Assembly: GCF_012927745.1 (NCBI RefSeq)
Contig: NZ_JABBKX010000001.1
Location: 248,001 to 312,000 of the forward strand
Direction: 5' to 3'
From: Neoroseomonas marina
Lineage (GTDB): Bacteria; Pseudomonadota; Alphaproteobacteria; Acetobacterales; Acetobacteraceae
DNA length: 64,000 bases
The notes beneath the pieces were generated by a model. The model made no database searches. It was not told the origin of the DNA and saw nothing but the letters and a program-made list of their open reading frames with translations. Positions 44,420-54,400 of this stretch are shown here, piece by piece (position 1 is the stretch's first letter; each line of letters begins with the position of its first letter). Both the position numbers and the translations under genes were made by a program.

Positions 44420-45358
44420 TCAGCCCTGGCCGGCGGCCGCGGCGACTTCGGCCGCGAAGTCGGAGGCCTGCTTCTCGATGCCCTCGCCGAGCTGGAAGCG
44501 GGCGAAGCCGGCAAGGTTGGCACCCGCCTTCTTCACGATCTCCTTCACGCGGCTCTCGCCGTCATGCACCCAGACCTGCTCCAGCAGCACCACTTCTTCG
44601 TAGTACTTGCGGATACGGCCCTCGACCATCTTCTCGATGATCGCCTCGGGCTTGCCGGACGCGCGGGCCTGCTCGGACAGCACGTCCTTCTCGCGCAGCA
44701 GCGCGGAGGGATCGACCGCCGAGACGTCGAGCGCCTCGGGGCGGGCGGCGGCGACATGCATGCCGATCTGCCGGCCGAGCGTCTCGAGCGCGGCGATCTC
44801 CGACGGGCCCTCGAGCGCGACGAGCACGCCGATCTTGCCCATTCCCGGCTTCACGGCGGAGTGGACATAGGTCGCGACCGCGCCCTCGGAGACGTGCAGG
44901 CGCTTCGCGCGGCGGATCGACATGTTCTCGCCGATCGTCGCGATCAGGTGCGTCAGCTGCTCGCCGACCGTGCGATGGGCGGTGCCGCCCTCGACCAGGT
45001 CCATCGAGCCCGGGTAGCGGGCGTTCTTCAGCGCCTCGATGTCGTCGCCGACCGTCAGCACGAGCTCGGCCACCGCGGCGCAGAAGGCCTGGAAGTGCTC
45101 GTTGCGGGCGACGAAGTCGGTCTCGGCGTTCACTTCCACCATCGCGGCGGTGCGCGGGGCGGAGGCGACGGCGATCAGGCCCTCGGCGGCGACGCGGCCG
45201 GACTTCTTGGCGGCGGCCGACAGGCCCTTCTTGCGCAGCCAGTCGACCGCGGCCTCCATGTCGCCATTCGCTTCGACGAGCGCCTTCTTGCAATCCATCA
45301 TGCCCGCGCCGGTCTTCTCGCGCAGGTCGCGGACCATCGCCGCAGTGATCTCGGCCAT
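44420..45358 (-). CDS. tsf: Elongation factor Ts
   Basis: Nucleotide exchange factor for EF-Tu. The 312-residue protein has the N-terminal TS-N/UBA domain ([20 protein letters not shown] and [13 protein letters not shown]), the conserved [17 protein letters not shown] block near residue 80 and the C-terminal dimerisation and coiled-coil regions. The ATG at 45358 gives the standard N-terminus [10 protein letters not shown]. It lies 67 bases after rpsB, and a terminator-like hairpin sits in that gap, as in other bacteria where rpsB and tsf are partly uncoupled. Confidence 0.97.
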   Translation of the reverse strand: MAEITAAMVRDLREKTGAGMMDCKKALVEANGDMEAAVDWLRKKGLSAAAKKSGRVAAEGLIAVASAPRTAAMVEVNAETDFVARNEHFQAFCAAVAELVLTVGDDIEALKNARYPGSMDLVEGGTAHRTVGEQLTHLIATIGENMSIRRAKRLHVSEGAVATYVHSAVKPGMGKIGVLVALEGPSEIAALETLGRQIGMHVAAARPEALDVSAVDPSALLREKDVLSEQARASGKPEAIIEKMVEGRIRKYYEEVVLLEQVWVHDGESRVKEIVKKAGANLAGFARFQLGEGIEKQASDFAAEVAAAAGQG

Positions 45359-45383
45359 CGGAGTGCTCCGTGGTTGCCAGGGA

Positions 45384-45415
45384 TGAAAAGGAACCGGGGC
45401 CGCTGAGGGCCCCGG
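45384..45415 (-). terminator. Terminator/attenuator between rpsB and tsf
   Basis: On the minus strand CCGGGGCC (45408-45415) pairs with GGCCCCGG (45394-45401) over six bases, followed directly by TTCCTTTTCATCC. The GC stem plus T-rich tail is a good intrinsic terminator, placed ten bases after the rpsB stop and 36 bases before the tsf start. Confidence 0.7.
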
Positions 45416-45425
45416 CAGGTCAGGC

Positions 45426-46211
45426 TCAGGCCTGGGGCTGCGCCTCGGCCTCGACCGGGGCTTCCGGCAGCGCCTCGGGGGCCAGTTCCTCGGCCGAGCC
45501 GACATCGACGCCGGACGCCTGGAGCTCGGCCGAGATGCCGTCCAGCACCGCGGAGGCGACCATGTCGCAGTAGAGCGTGATCGCGCGGATCGCGTCGTCG
45601 TTGCCCGGGATCGGGAAGGTCACGCCCGCGGGGTCCGCGTTGGAGTCGACCACGGCGATGACGGGGATGCCGAGCTTGTTGGCCTCCTCGATCGCCAGCT
45701 TCTCCTTCACGGTGTCGATCACGAAGATGATGTCGGGCAGGCCGCCCATCTCCTTGATGCCGCCGAGCGCGCGGTCGAGCTTCTCCTTCTCGCGCGTCAG
45801 CATCAGGACTTCCTTCTTCGTCAGGCCGGCCGTGTCGCCGCCCAGACGCTCGTCCATCTGCTTCAGGCGCTTGATCGAGCCCGTGATCGTCTTCCAGTTG
45901 GTCAGCATGCCGCCGAGCCAGCGATGGTTGACGTAGTACTGGCCGCAACGGGTCGCCGCTTCCGCGACGTAGTCGGCGGCGGCCTTCTTGGTGCCGACGA
46001 ACAGCACGCGGCCGCCGGCGGCGACGGTGTCGCGCACGGCGCGCAGCGCGCGCTCCATCATCGGGACGGTCTGCTGCAGGTCGAGGATGTGGACCTGGTT
46101 GCGGACGCCGAAGATGTAGGGCGCCATGCGCGGGTTCCAGCGGCGCGTATGGTGGCCGAAGTGGACGCCCGCCTCGAGCAGGGCACGCAGGGTGACTTCA
46201 CGCATCGCCAT
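45426..46211 (-). CDS. rpsB: 30S ribosomal protein S2
   Basis: Structural protein of the small ribosomal subunit. The 261-residue protein has the family start [38 protein letters not shown], the signature [16 protein letters not shown] near residue 95, and [13 protein letters not shown] plus [14 protein letters not shown] near residue 185. The C-terminus carries a Glu/Pro/Ala-rich tail of about 30 residues, often seen in alphaproteobacteria. The ATG at 46211 follows a GGAGG site. A hairpin lies in the leader (46262-46280), possibly part of S2 autoregulation. Confidence 0.98.
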   Translation of the reverse strand: MAMREVTLRALLEAGVHFGHHTRRWNPRMAPYIFGVRNQVHILDLQQTVPMMERALRAVRDTVAAGGRVLFVGTKKAAADYVAEAATRCGQYYVNHRWLGGMLTNWKTITGSIKRLKQMDERLGGDTAGLTKKEVLMLTREKEKLDRALGGIKEMGGLPDIIFVIDTVKEKLAIEEANKLGIPVIAVVDSNADPAGVTFPIPGNDDAIRAITLYCDMVASAVLDGISAELQASGVDVGSAEELAPEALPEAPVEAEAQPQA

Positions 46212-46261
46212 GGGGCGAGCCTCCTTTCCGAATAGTCCGGTTGAGCCTCCGCGGTGCAATG

Positions 46262-46280
46262 CCCCGGATGTCTCCCGGGG
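46262..46280 (-). promoter_or_regulatory. Hairpin in the rpsB leader region
   Basis: CCCCGG (46262-46267) pairs with CCGGGG (46275-46280) over seven bases, about 50 bases before the rpsB start. rpsB leaders of other bacteria bind S2 for feedback; whether this hairpin does so is unknown. Confidence 0.3.
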
Positions 46281-46397
46281 ACCGGACCCAGCCTCGGTGA
46301 AGGATGGGCGCGCCGCGTGCGGATTACCGGGCGGGGTCGCCCCCGTCCGGCGGGCGGGGATATGGCCGAAACGGCGGGCGGGGGCAAGGGGTCGCGG

Positions 46398-47372
46398 CTA
46401 TTCCGGCCGGATCCCCGCCCGCTCCGCGACGGCCCGGATCGTCGCCCGTTCGCGGTCCAGCCAGGCGGCGAAGCCTTCGGGGGTCTGTTCCCGGGCCGCG
46501 ACGATCTCCGCCCCCAACTCCGCCTGTCGCTGGCGGTAGGTCGGGTCCGCGAGCCCCGTCCGTACCGCCTGGGCCAGCGCCGCGAGCGACGCCGCGGGGG
46601 TGCCGGCCGGCGCGACAAGCCCGGCCCAGGACCCACCGGTCAGGTCCAGCCCGCCTTCGATCAGCGTCGGCACCTCGGGCGCGATCGGCATCCGCGCGGC
46701 CGAGGTCATCGCCAGGATTCGCGTCTGTCCGCCCCGGAAGGTGGGCAGGACGGTCGAGACCTCGGCCATCACGAGGGGGATGTTGCCGGCGATCACGTCG
46801 GGGACCGAGGCGCTCGACCCCCGGTAGGGCACATGGGTGAACTGGACGCCGGCCGCCGCCATCACCTGTTCGATCAGGAAATGCGTCGCACTGCCCTGCC
46901 CCGACGATCCGATCGCGATCCGCCCCGGGGCGGCCCGCGCCGCGGCCAGCACATCCGCGAGGCTGCGCCATGGGCTGTCGGCCTTCACGGTGAGCGTCAG
47001 CGGGCTGCGGCTGATCATCGCGACGGCCGCCAGGTCCTTGGCCGGGTCGTAGGAGAGACGGGCCTGGAGCACAGGCGCATTGGTCAGCGGCCCGTTCGAC
47101 CCCAACAGCAGCGTATGCCCGTCCGGCGGCGACTTCGCGACCGCGTCCGCGCCCACGGTACCGCCGGCCCCGGCCCGGTTGTCCACCACCACGGGCTGGC
47201 CCAGCAGCGGGGCCATCCGTTCCCCGATCATGCGCGCCTGCAGGTCGGAGGATGTCCCGGCGGCGAAGGGGACCACGATGCGGACAGGCCGGTCCGGAAA
47301 GGCGGCCTGCGCCGCGCGCGGCAGCAGCAGGATGGCGGGCGTGGCAAGCGCTGCGCGTCGACTGAGGGTCAT
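46398..47372 (-). CDS. Tripartite tricarboxylate transporter-type (Bug/TctC) periplasmic binding protein
   Basis: Third Bug/TctC receptor in the window. The 324-residue product has a signal peptide with an Arg pair (MTLSRRAALATPAILLLPRA, possibly Tat-like, cleaved near AQAA), then DRPVRIVVPFAAGTSSDLQAR, VVVDNRAGAGGTVGADAV and FTHVPYRGSSASVPDVIAG near residue 180. It differs from the other two Bug proteins at the ligand loop (AAGTSSDLQ versus TPGGTSDIV and PPGQAADIL), so it likely has another ligand. No membrane subunits are near. It diverges from phoD across 150 bases. Confidence 0.92.
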   Translation of the reverse strand: MTLSRRAALATPAILLLPRAAQAAFPDRPVRIVVPFAAGTSSDLQARMIGERMAPLLGQPVVVDNRAGAGGTVGADAVAKSPPDGHTLLLGSNGPLTNAPVLQARLSYDPAKDLAAVAMISRSPLTLTVKADSPWRSLADVLAAARAAPGRIAIGSSGQGSATHFLIEQVMAAAGVQFTHVPYRGSSASVPDVIAGNIPLVMAEVSTVLPTFRGGQTRILAMTSAARMPIAPEVPTLIEGGLDLTGGSWAGLVAPAGTPAASLAALAQAVRTGLADPTYRQRQAELGAEIVAAREQTPEGFAAWLDRERATIRAVAERAGIRPE

Positions 47373-47439
47373 GCCTGGTCCTCCCGTGGATTTTGCGCAG
47401 TTTGGGCATGCAGGCAGAGCGGCCGGAAGGCCCTGGCGC

Positions 47440-47466
47440 GTCGCCGCGGCGTCACGCAGGCTTCAC
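47440..47466 (+). promoter_or_regulatory. Possible Pho-box-like direct repeats upstream of phoD
   Basis: GTCGC, GTCAC and TTCAC recur at 11-base spacing (starts 47440, 47451, 47462). PhoB boxes are built of such 11-base-spaced TGTCA-type units. The match is partial and the site is about 57-83 bases before the phoD start. Confidence 0.25.
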
Positions 47467-47522
47467 CCCGCCCCGACCCGCGCCTTGCCACCCTTCTCGC
47501 CCACGCCCTGGAACGTCACCCG

Positions 47523-49127
47523 ATGGACACCATCCGCCGCCACATCCTCGACCTGTCGCGCCGCGGCCTGTTGCGGGGGTCCACCGGGCTCGCGGCGCTC
47601 GCGGCGATCGGGGCGCCGGTGCGCGAGGGCCTGGCCCAGCCGGCGTTTCGCGCCTTTCCCTTCGCCCTCGGCGTGGCCAGCGGCGAACCGGCGCCGGATG
47701 GCTTCGTGATCTGGACGCGCCTGGCCCCCGAGCCGCTCGCGCCCGACGGCGGCATGCCCCGACGCGCCGTACCCGTGAGCTGGGAGATCGCCGAGGACGA
47801 GGCCTTCGCGCGGATCGCCGCGAGCGGCAGCGCCATCGCCCGTCCGGAACTCGCCCACGCCGTGCATGTCGAGGTCTCGGGCCTCGCGCCCGGTCGCCCC
47901 TACGTCTACCGCTTCCAGGCCGGCGACGCGGCCAGCCCCACGGGCCGCGCCCGCACCGCCCCCGCCCCGGGCGCCGCCCCGCCGCGCATCCGCTTCGCCT
48001 TCGCCGGCTGCCAGCACTACGAGCACGGCCACTTCACCGCCTGGCGGAAGATCGCCGAGGAAGCCGACCTCGACTTCGTCTTCCACTATGGCGACTACAT
48101 CTACGAATACGCCGGCCGGCAGCCCGGCCAGCGCGGCTGGGGCCCCATCGTGCGCTCGCACCTGGGCGAGGAGACGGTGAGCCTCGCCGACTATCGCCTG
48201 CGCTATGCCCAGTACCGCACCGATCCGGACCTGCAGGCCGCCCACGCCGCGCACCCCTTCCTGCCGAGCTACGACGACCACGAGGTCGACAACAACTGGG
48301 CCGGCCCCTTCAGCGAGGAGGACGGCCGCGGCCGCTTCCCCGTCGCCGTGCCGCCCGAGGTCTTCGCGCTGCGCAAGGCCGCCGCCTTCCAGGCCTGGTA
48401 CGAGAACATGCCGGTCCGCCGCACCGCCCTGCCGCGCGGGCCGGACATCACCGCCTACCGGCGGCTCGACTTCGGCACGCTGATGCGGGTGAACGTGCTC
48501 GACACCCGCCAGTTCCGCGACGACCAGCCCTGCGGCGACGGCGCGAAGCCCGCCTGCCCCGAGGTCTTCCGCGCCGAGGCGCAGATGCTCGGCGCGGCGC
48601 AGGAACGCTGGCTGCTCGACGGCATGGCGCGCAGCCCGGCGCGGTGGAACATCCTCGCCCAGCAGGTGCCGCTGATGCGGCGCGAACTGCGCGACGGCGC
48701 GATCTCGATGGACAAGTGGGATGCCTACCCGGCGGCGCGGCAACGGCTGCTCGACGGCATCGCCGAGCGGCGCACGCCCAATCCCGTGGTGCTGTCGGGC
48801 GACGTGCACGTGGCCCTCGCCGCGACCGTCCGCCGCCGGCCCGAGGATGCGTCGAGCGCGCCCGTCGCGACCGAATTCACGGCGACCTCCGTCACCAGCG
48901 AGGGCGACGGCGCCGAGATGACGCGCGGCGGCGAGGAGGTGCTGCGCCGCAACCCGGACATCGCGCTGTTCCACGCGCGGCGCGGCTATTGCGTGGCGGA
49001 GGCGACGACGCAGCGCCTGACGACCGAGTTCGTCGCCCTGCCCTTCGTGACGCGGGAAGGCGCGCCGCGGGAGACGGCGGCGCGGATGGTGGTGGAAGCC
49101 GGGCGCGCCGAGGTGGTGCGCAGCTGA
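47523..49127 (+). CDS. phoD: PhoD-type alkaline phosphatase/phosphodiesterase
   Basis: Secreted phosphatase that frees phosphate from esters, normally made under phosphate shortage. The 534-residue protein has a Tat signal (RHILDLSRRGLLRGSTGLAA) ending near residue 39, an N-terminal fibronectin-like domain (to about 150), and the PhoD metallophosphatase core: RFAFAGCQHYEHGHF, FHYGDYIYEY (metal Asp), LPSYDDHEVDNNWAG near residue 256, and PVVLSGDVHVALAATV near residue 427. These fit the Ca/Fe-dependent active site. The ATG at 47523 places the Tat motif properly. It stands alone and diverges from the Bug protein gene. Confidence 0.95.
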   Translation: MDTIRRHILDLSRRGLLRGSTGLAALAAIGAPVREGLAQPAFRAFPFALGVASGEPAPDGFVIWTRLAPEPLAPDGGMPRRAVPVSWEIAEDEAFARIAASGSAIARPELAHAVHVEVSGLAPGRPYVYRFQAGDAASPTGRARTAPAPGAAPPRIRFAFAGCQHYEHGHFTAWRKIAEEADLDFVFHYGDYIYEYAGRQPGQRGWGPIVRSHLGEETVSLADYRLRYAQYRTDPDLQAAHAAHPFLPSYDDHEVDNNWAGPFSEEDGRGRFPVAVPPEVFALRKAAAFQAWYENMPVRRTALPRGPDITAYRRLDFGTLMRVNVLDTRQFRDDQPCGDGAKPACPEVFRAEAQMLGAAQERWLLDGMARSPARWNILAQQVPLMRRELRDGAISMDKWDAYPAARQRLLDGIAERRTPNPVVLSGDVHVALAATVRRRPEDASSAPVATEFTATSVTSEGDGAEMTRGGEEVLRRNPDIALFHARRGYCVAEATTQRLTTEFVALPFVTREGAPRETAARMVVEAGRAEVVRS

Positions 49128-49745
49128 CCGGCCGCGGCGCCAGATCGACGGCCCGGCGCGGCCGGCGATCTCGCCGGCATGGCTGGAGGCTTCGTCGCCG
49201 CCGGCCGTGTCGTGGCCGAAGACGCCCATCCCGTCGCCCGGCGTCTCGGGGACGACGGCGACGCGGCCATCTCGGCGGCGCGGCGGCGTGCCAGGGGCGA
49301 TCTCGCCCAAGGTGCCGGGCTCGATTCCGCGCGTGATGCCGGCGTCACGCGCGGCCGATCGCCCGGGGATCGCTCCGCGGGTCCCCGCACGCTGCAGAGA
49401 ACGAGGCTTCGGGATGGCTTCTCCGCCGTCCACCACATCGAAGGCATGGTCGATCGGCGGGCCGGCACAATCAGCCGCGCGGGCGCGCCGGTGCGTCTCC
49501 CAGCCGCCGACGTTTGGCCGCCGCCCGATCCGGGCCGTTTCGGCTGCACTGCCAGGGCGCCTCGATCCTTCGGGCAGATGCCGTCTCCCGGAACGCGCCC
49601 GGGCGCAGCTGCATCTGCCTCGGAGGACGCATGGCGCGACAACGCCCGCCGCAGCTGGCGGCCCGCAATGCTTTGTCACGATCAGGAAACGCACCTGACG
49701 TCCGACCCCGGCAGACCACTCCTCTCGCGTTGAGGGGAGACACGG
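49128..49745. other. 618-base stretch without a convincing gene
   Basis: Between phoD and the metal island. Several frames are open and rich in third-position G/C on both strands (for example minus-strand codons reading PGDGMGVFGHDTAGGDEASS at about 49175-49235 and plus-strand codons reading HHIEGMVDRRAGTISRAG near 49432), but none has a good start, a ribosome site and a recognisable fold together. A decayed gene is the likeliest explanation. A promoter for the island should lie near its right end; I see no clear -35/-10 pair there. Confidence 0.4.
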
Positions 49746-51440
49746 GTGCGCCGCCCTTTCCATATGCTGGCAATGCTGCTTGCGTCGCTGACCGTCCTGG
49801 CGGCCACCGGCCGGTTCGCGCCGGTGGCCGCGCACGAAGGCCACGACCACGGCGCCGCTTCATCCCCGCCCGCCGCGGCCGCACCACGCACCGAGACCCA
49901 CTCCGACCTCTTCGAGGTGGTAGCGATCCTCGCACCCGACGGACGCCTCCGCATCCATCTCGACCGCTTCCCGACGGCAGAGCCGGTGCCGGGTGCGACC
50001 ATCGCCCTCACCGTCGACGGCGACCCGGCAGATGTCGCGGCCGACGGATCCTACAGCCACGTCGCCCGCCACCCGGCACTGACGCAGGCGGGACGCCGCA
50101 ACCTCCTTTTCACCGTGACGGCCGGGGCCGAGATGGACCTGCTTCCGGCCACGCTGGAGCTGCCGGCCCCGGCGGCGGCCGGCGTTGCCACCCCGGCTGC
50201 GCCGGAGTGGCGCGCCGTCGCAAGGAACCCGCTCGCCTGGACAGCCGGCCTCCTGCTTCTCCTCCTCGGCGCCGCGATCGGCCGCGTGACGGCGCCGAGA
50301 CAACTGCCGCCGCAGGCCGTCTCCAACCCTCTGCCGGGGGCGGGCGACATCGTTCGCTCCCTGCGACCGGACCGCGCGGCGGCACGGACGACGGCGCTGG
50401 CCGCGCTGCTGCTCCTCCCGGTGCTGGCGCAGGCCCAGCCGATCGATGCACCGCGCCGCCAGCCGGATGGCAGCGTCTTCGTCCCCAAGCCGACGCAGCA
50501 CCTTCTCGGCCTGCGCGCCGTGGCCGCGGAGCGGAGCGAGGCCGCGGTTTCCCTGCAACTCGTCGGCCAGGTCATCGCCGACCCCAACGCTTCCGGCCGC
50601 GTCCAGTCTGCCGAGGCGAGCCGGATCGAAGCGCCCGAGGACGGCTTCCCCGTGATCGGCCAGCAGGTCGCGCGCGGCCAACGCCTCGCCTACGCCGTTC
50701 CCGTCATCGCCGCCCAGGACCGCGCCGGCGTGCGCGCGAGCATCGCCGACATCGAGGCGCAGATCGTCATCACCGAGGCGCGCCTGCGCCGCCTCACGGC
50801 CATCGCATCCACGGTCGCGGCGCGGGAGATCAGCGACGCGCGGGCGGAGCTCGAAGGCCTGCGCCAGCGGCGCGCCGCGAACCTGCCGGCCGTCGTCGGG
50901 CGCGAGCCCATCCTCGCCCCGGCCTCCGGCGTGATCAGCGTGGTGCGCGTGGCCGCCGGCCAGGTCGTCGACGCCCGCGAGCCGCTCTTCGACATCGTCG
51001 ACCCCGCGCGCCTCTGGGTGGAGGCCATCGCCTTCGACCCCGCGGCGGTCACGGAGATCGCCGGCGCCACCGCGGTCACCGCGAGCGGCCAGGCATTGCG
51101 CCTGGCCTTCGTCGGCCGCGGCCTCGCGCTGCGCCAGCAGGCCCTGCCGCTGCAGTTCCGCCTCGAGGAGGTGCCTGCGGGGCTCGTCGTCGGCCAGCCG
51201 GTGACCGTCTCCGTGCAGACGCCCCGGCGCCTCGCCGGCATCGTGCTGCCCGCCGAGGCCGTGGTGCGCAGCGCCGAGGGCCCGCCCATCGTCTTCGAGA
51301 TGCCCGGCGCCGAGCGCTTCGTGCCGCGGCCGGTGCGCGTCCAGCCGCTCGACGGCCGCCGCGTGCTGGTCACCGCCGGGCTGGAGCCGGGCATGCGCGT
51401 GGTGACGGAGGCCGCGGGCCTCGTCTCGCAGGTGCGCTGA
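49746..51440 (+). CDS. RND efflux adaptor (membrane fusion protein) with extra N-terminal domain
   Basis: Periplasmic adaptor of a heavy-metal RND exporter. The 564-residue product appears to be two parts. Residues 1-30 form a signal sequence ending in a His-rich AAHEGHDHG; residues about 50-150 look like an Ig-like module; a membrane helix follows (about 164-184, WTAGLLLLLLGAAIGRV). Then a second signal-like segment (about 216-236, ALAALLLLPVLAQAQ) precedes a normal CzcB/CusB-type adaptor: barrel-sandwich parts (GFPVIGQQVARGQRLAY, ILAPASGVISVV), a helical hairpin (about 315-385) and a C-terminal beta barrel. The start is GTG at 49746 with a GAGGGGAG site. Adaptors are usually about 350-450 residues, so this is probably a gene fusion. 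It is four bases before the permease gene. Confidence 0.87.
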   Translation: MRRPFHMLAMLLASLTVLAATGRFAPVAAHEGHDHGAASSPPAAAAPRTETHSDLFEVVAILAPDGRLRIHLDRFPTAEPVPGATIALTVDGDPADVAADGSYSHVARHPALTQAGRRNLLFTVTAGAEMDLLPATLELPAPAAAGVATPAAPEWRAVARNPLAWTAGLLLLLLGAAIGRVTAPRQLPPQAVSNPLPGAGDIVRSLRPDRAAARTTALAALLLLPVLAQAQPIDAPRRQPDGSVFVPKPTQHLLGLRAVAAERSEAAVSLQLVGQVIADPNASGRVQSAEASRIEAPEDGFPVIGQQVARGQRLAYAVPVIAAQDRAGVRASIADIEAQIVITEARLRRLTAIASTVAAREISDARAELEGLRQRRAANLPAVVGREPILAPASGVISVVRVAAGQVVDAREPLFDIVDPARLWVEAIAFDPAAVTEIAGATAVTASGQALRLAFVGRGLALRQQALPLQFRLEEVPAGLVVGQPVTVSVQTPRRLAGIVLPAEAVVRSAEGPPIVFEMPGAERFVPRPVRVQPLDGRRVLVTAGLEPGMRVVTEAAGLVSQVR

Positions 51441-51444
51441 CCCC

Positions 51445-54400
51445 GTGTTCAACCTGATCGTGTCCGCGAGCCTGCGGAACAGGCTCTTCGTCCTCGCCGC
51501 GGCGATCGCGCTCATGGTGTACGGCGCCCTCGCCCTGCAGCGCCTGCCGGTCGACGTCTTCCCGGACCTCAACCGTCCCGTCGTAACGCTCATGACGGAA
51601 GCGGAAGGCCTGGCGCCGGAGGAGGTCGAGCTCCTGGTCACCTTCCCGATCGAAACCGCGATGAATGGCATGCCCGGCGTGGCGCGGGTGCGCTCCGTCT
51701 CGGGCGTCGGCCTGTCCATCGTCTATGTCGAATTCGACTGGGGCACCGACATCTGGATCAACCGTCAGCAGGTGGCCGAACGGCTTTCCCTCGTCCGGGC
51801 GCAACTGCCTGCGGGCGTGCAGCCGCAGATGGCGCCGGTCTCCTCCATCATGGGGGAGATCATGCTGGTGGCAATGTCCTCCAACGGTCGCGCCAACCCC
51901 ATGGAGCTCCGCGAGCTGGCCGACTGGGTCGTGCGCCCGCGCCTGTTGACGATCCCCGGCGTCTCCCAGGTCATACCCATCGGCGGCGAGGTCCGACAGT
52001 TCCGCGTGACGCCCGACCTCGTCCGCATGAACGCGCTGGACGTCACTCAGGACCAGCTTGTCCTGGCCTTGCGGCAGTTCGGCACCAACACCGGCGGCGG
52101 CTTCGTGGACCAGGCCGGCCGCGAGTACATGATCCGCAACCTCGGCCGCACGGCCAGGCTCGAGGATCTCGCCAATGCTCCCGTCGCGTGGCGCGCCGGA
52201 CAGCCGATCCTGCTGCGCCAGGTCGCGACAGTGGATTACGCCGCACGCCTCAAGCGCGGTGATGCCGGCAGCATGGGCCGCCCCGCCGTCATCCTTTCCA
52301 TCCAGAAGCAGCCGGCGGCGGATACGGTCAGGCTGACGCGCCAGGTCGAGGCGGCGCTTGCCGAACTCCAGCGATCGATGCCGGCAGGCGTGTCCGCCGA
52401 CCACGTCCAGTTCCGCCAGGCGGATTTCATCCAGGCGTCCATCGGCAATGTCGAGCGCGTGCTGCTCGAGGCCGTCGCGGTGGTGGCTCTGGTGCTGTTC
52501 CTGTTCCTCCTGAACGGTCGGACCACCATCATTTCGCTGACCGCCATCCCGCTCTCGGTCCTGGTGACCGTCGTTGCCTTCCAGGTGCTCGGCCTGTCGA
52601 TCAACACCATGACGCTGGGCGGGCTGGCCATCGCGATCGGCGAACTGGTCGACGATGCGGTGGTGGACGTGGAGAACGTCTATCGCCGCCTGCGCGAGAA
52701 CCGTCAGCGCCCCGACCCGCAGCCGGTGCTGCTGGTGATCGCGCGGGCGAGCCAGGAGGTGCGTTCGGGCATCGTCTACGCGACGATGATCGTGGTGCTG
52801 GTCTTCGTCCCCCTGTTCGCGCTCTCGGGCATCGAGGGCCGGCTCTTCGCCCCGCTCGGCGTCGCCTACATCGTCTCCATCCTCGCGTCGCTGCTGGTCG
52901 CGATCACCGTCACGCCGGTGCTCTGCTCCTGGCTGCTGCCGCGGATGAAGCGCATGGAACACGGCGACAGCTGGCTCGTGCGGCGACTGAAGGCGTGGAA
53001 TGAGCGGGCGCTGCTCTGGGCCTTCGCGCGGACGCGGCTGGTCTATCTGCTCGCCGGTGCGTCGGTGCTCGGCGCGGTGGCGACCGTGCCTTTCCTGCCT
53101 CGCGCTTTCCTGCCGCCCTTCAACGAAGGGACGCTTGCCATCAGCCTGCAGTTCCAGCCCGGCATCAGCCTCGCGGAGGCGGATCGGCTCGGGCGTGCCG
53201 CGGAGAACCTGATCCTGCAGGTCCCGGAGGTCCGCACCGTCGGTCGCCGCACCGGCCGCGCCGAACTGGACGAGCACGCCGAAGGCGTCCATTCCGCCGA
53301 GATCGACGTCTCCCTCGCCCCGTCCGCGCGCGGCAAGCAGGAGGTCGCCGCCGACATCCGCGCGCGCCTCGGCATGCTGCCGGGCAGCGTCAATGTCGGC
53401 CAGCCGATCGGCCACCGGCTCGATCACATGCTCTCCGGCGTGCGAGCCGAACTCGCGCTGAAGATCTACGGCGACGACCTCGACGCGCTGCGCGCCATGG
53501 CCGACCGGATGCGTGCGCGCCTCGCCTCGATCCCCGGCCTCACGGACCTGCAGGTGGAACGCCAGGTGCGCGTGCCGCAGCTGCAGGTGGTCGTGGACCA
53601 TGACCGGGCGGCGCTCTACGGCGTCTCGGTGGCCCATGTGGCCGAAGTGCTGCGCAGCCTGTCCGGCGGCCAGGTGGTGAGCGAGGTCGTGGACCGCTCC
53701 CGTCGCTTCGAGGTGGTGCTGCGCCTGGCCGACGCGGACCGGACCGGCGCCGGCCTCGCCGCCGTCATGATCGAGACGCCCGCCGGGCGCGTGCCGCTGT
53801 CGCTGCTGGCGGAGCTTCGCGACACCGATGGCCCCAACCAGATCCAGCGGGAGAATGGCCGCCGGCGGATCGTCGTCCTGGCCAATACCGACGGCTCGGA
53901 CATGGCGGAGATCGTCGCGCGCGTGCGGGCCGAGATGGCGGCGGCCGACCTGCCGCCTGGCACCTTCCTCGCGCTGGAGGGCACCTTCCAGGCGCAGGAG
54001 GAGGCCTCGCGGCTGATCGCCGGCCTGTCGCTCGTCTCGCTGTCGATGATCTTCCTCGTGCTCTATGCCCGCTACCGGTCGGCGGTGCTCGCCGTCATCA
54101 TCATGGGCAATGTGCCGCTCGCGCTCGTCGGTGCCATCGCCGCGCTGTGGATCGCGGGCCAGCCGCTGTCCGTCGCATCGATGATCGGCTTCATCACGCT
54201 GGCCGGCATCGCGACGCGCAACGGCATCCTCAAGGTCAGCCACTACCTGAACCTGGCGCTGCTCGAAGGCGAGCCGTGGGGCCTCGGCCTCGTCGTCCGC
54301 GGCAGCCTGGAGCGACTGACCCCGGTGCTGATGACGGCGCTGTCCGCCGGTTTCGCACTGGTGCCGCTGATGATCGGCGCCGGAGAGCCGGGCAAGGAGA

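Noticed and set aside
51370-54243. Minus-strand open frame of 957 codons opposite the RND permease
   Set aside because: Antisense shadow of a full-length permease gene; composition is rich in His, Arg and Asp with no motif.
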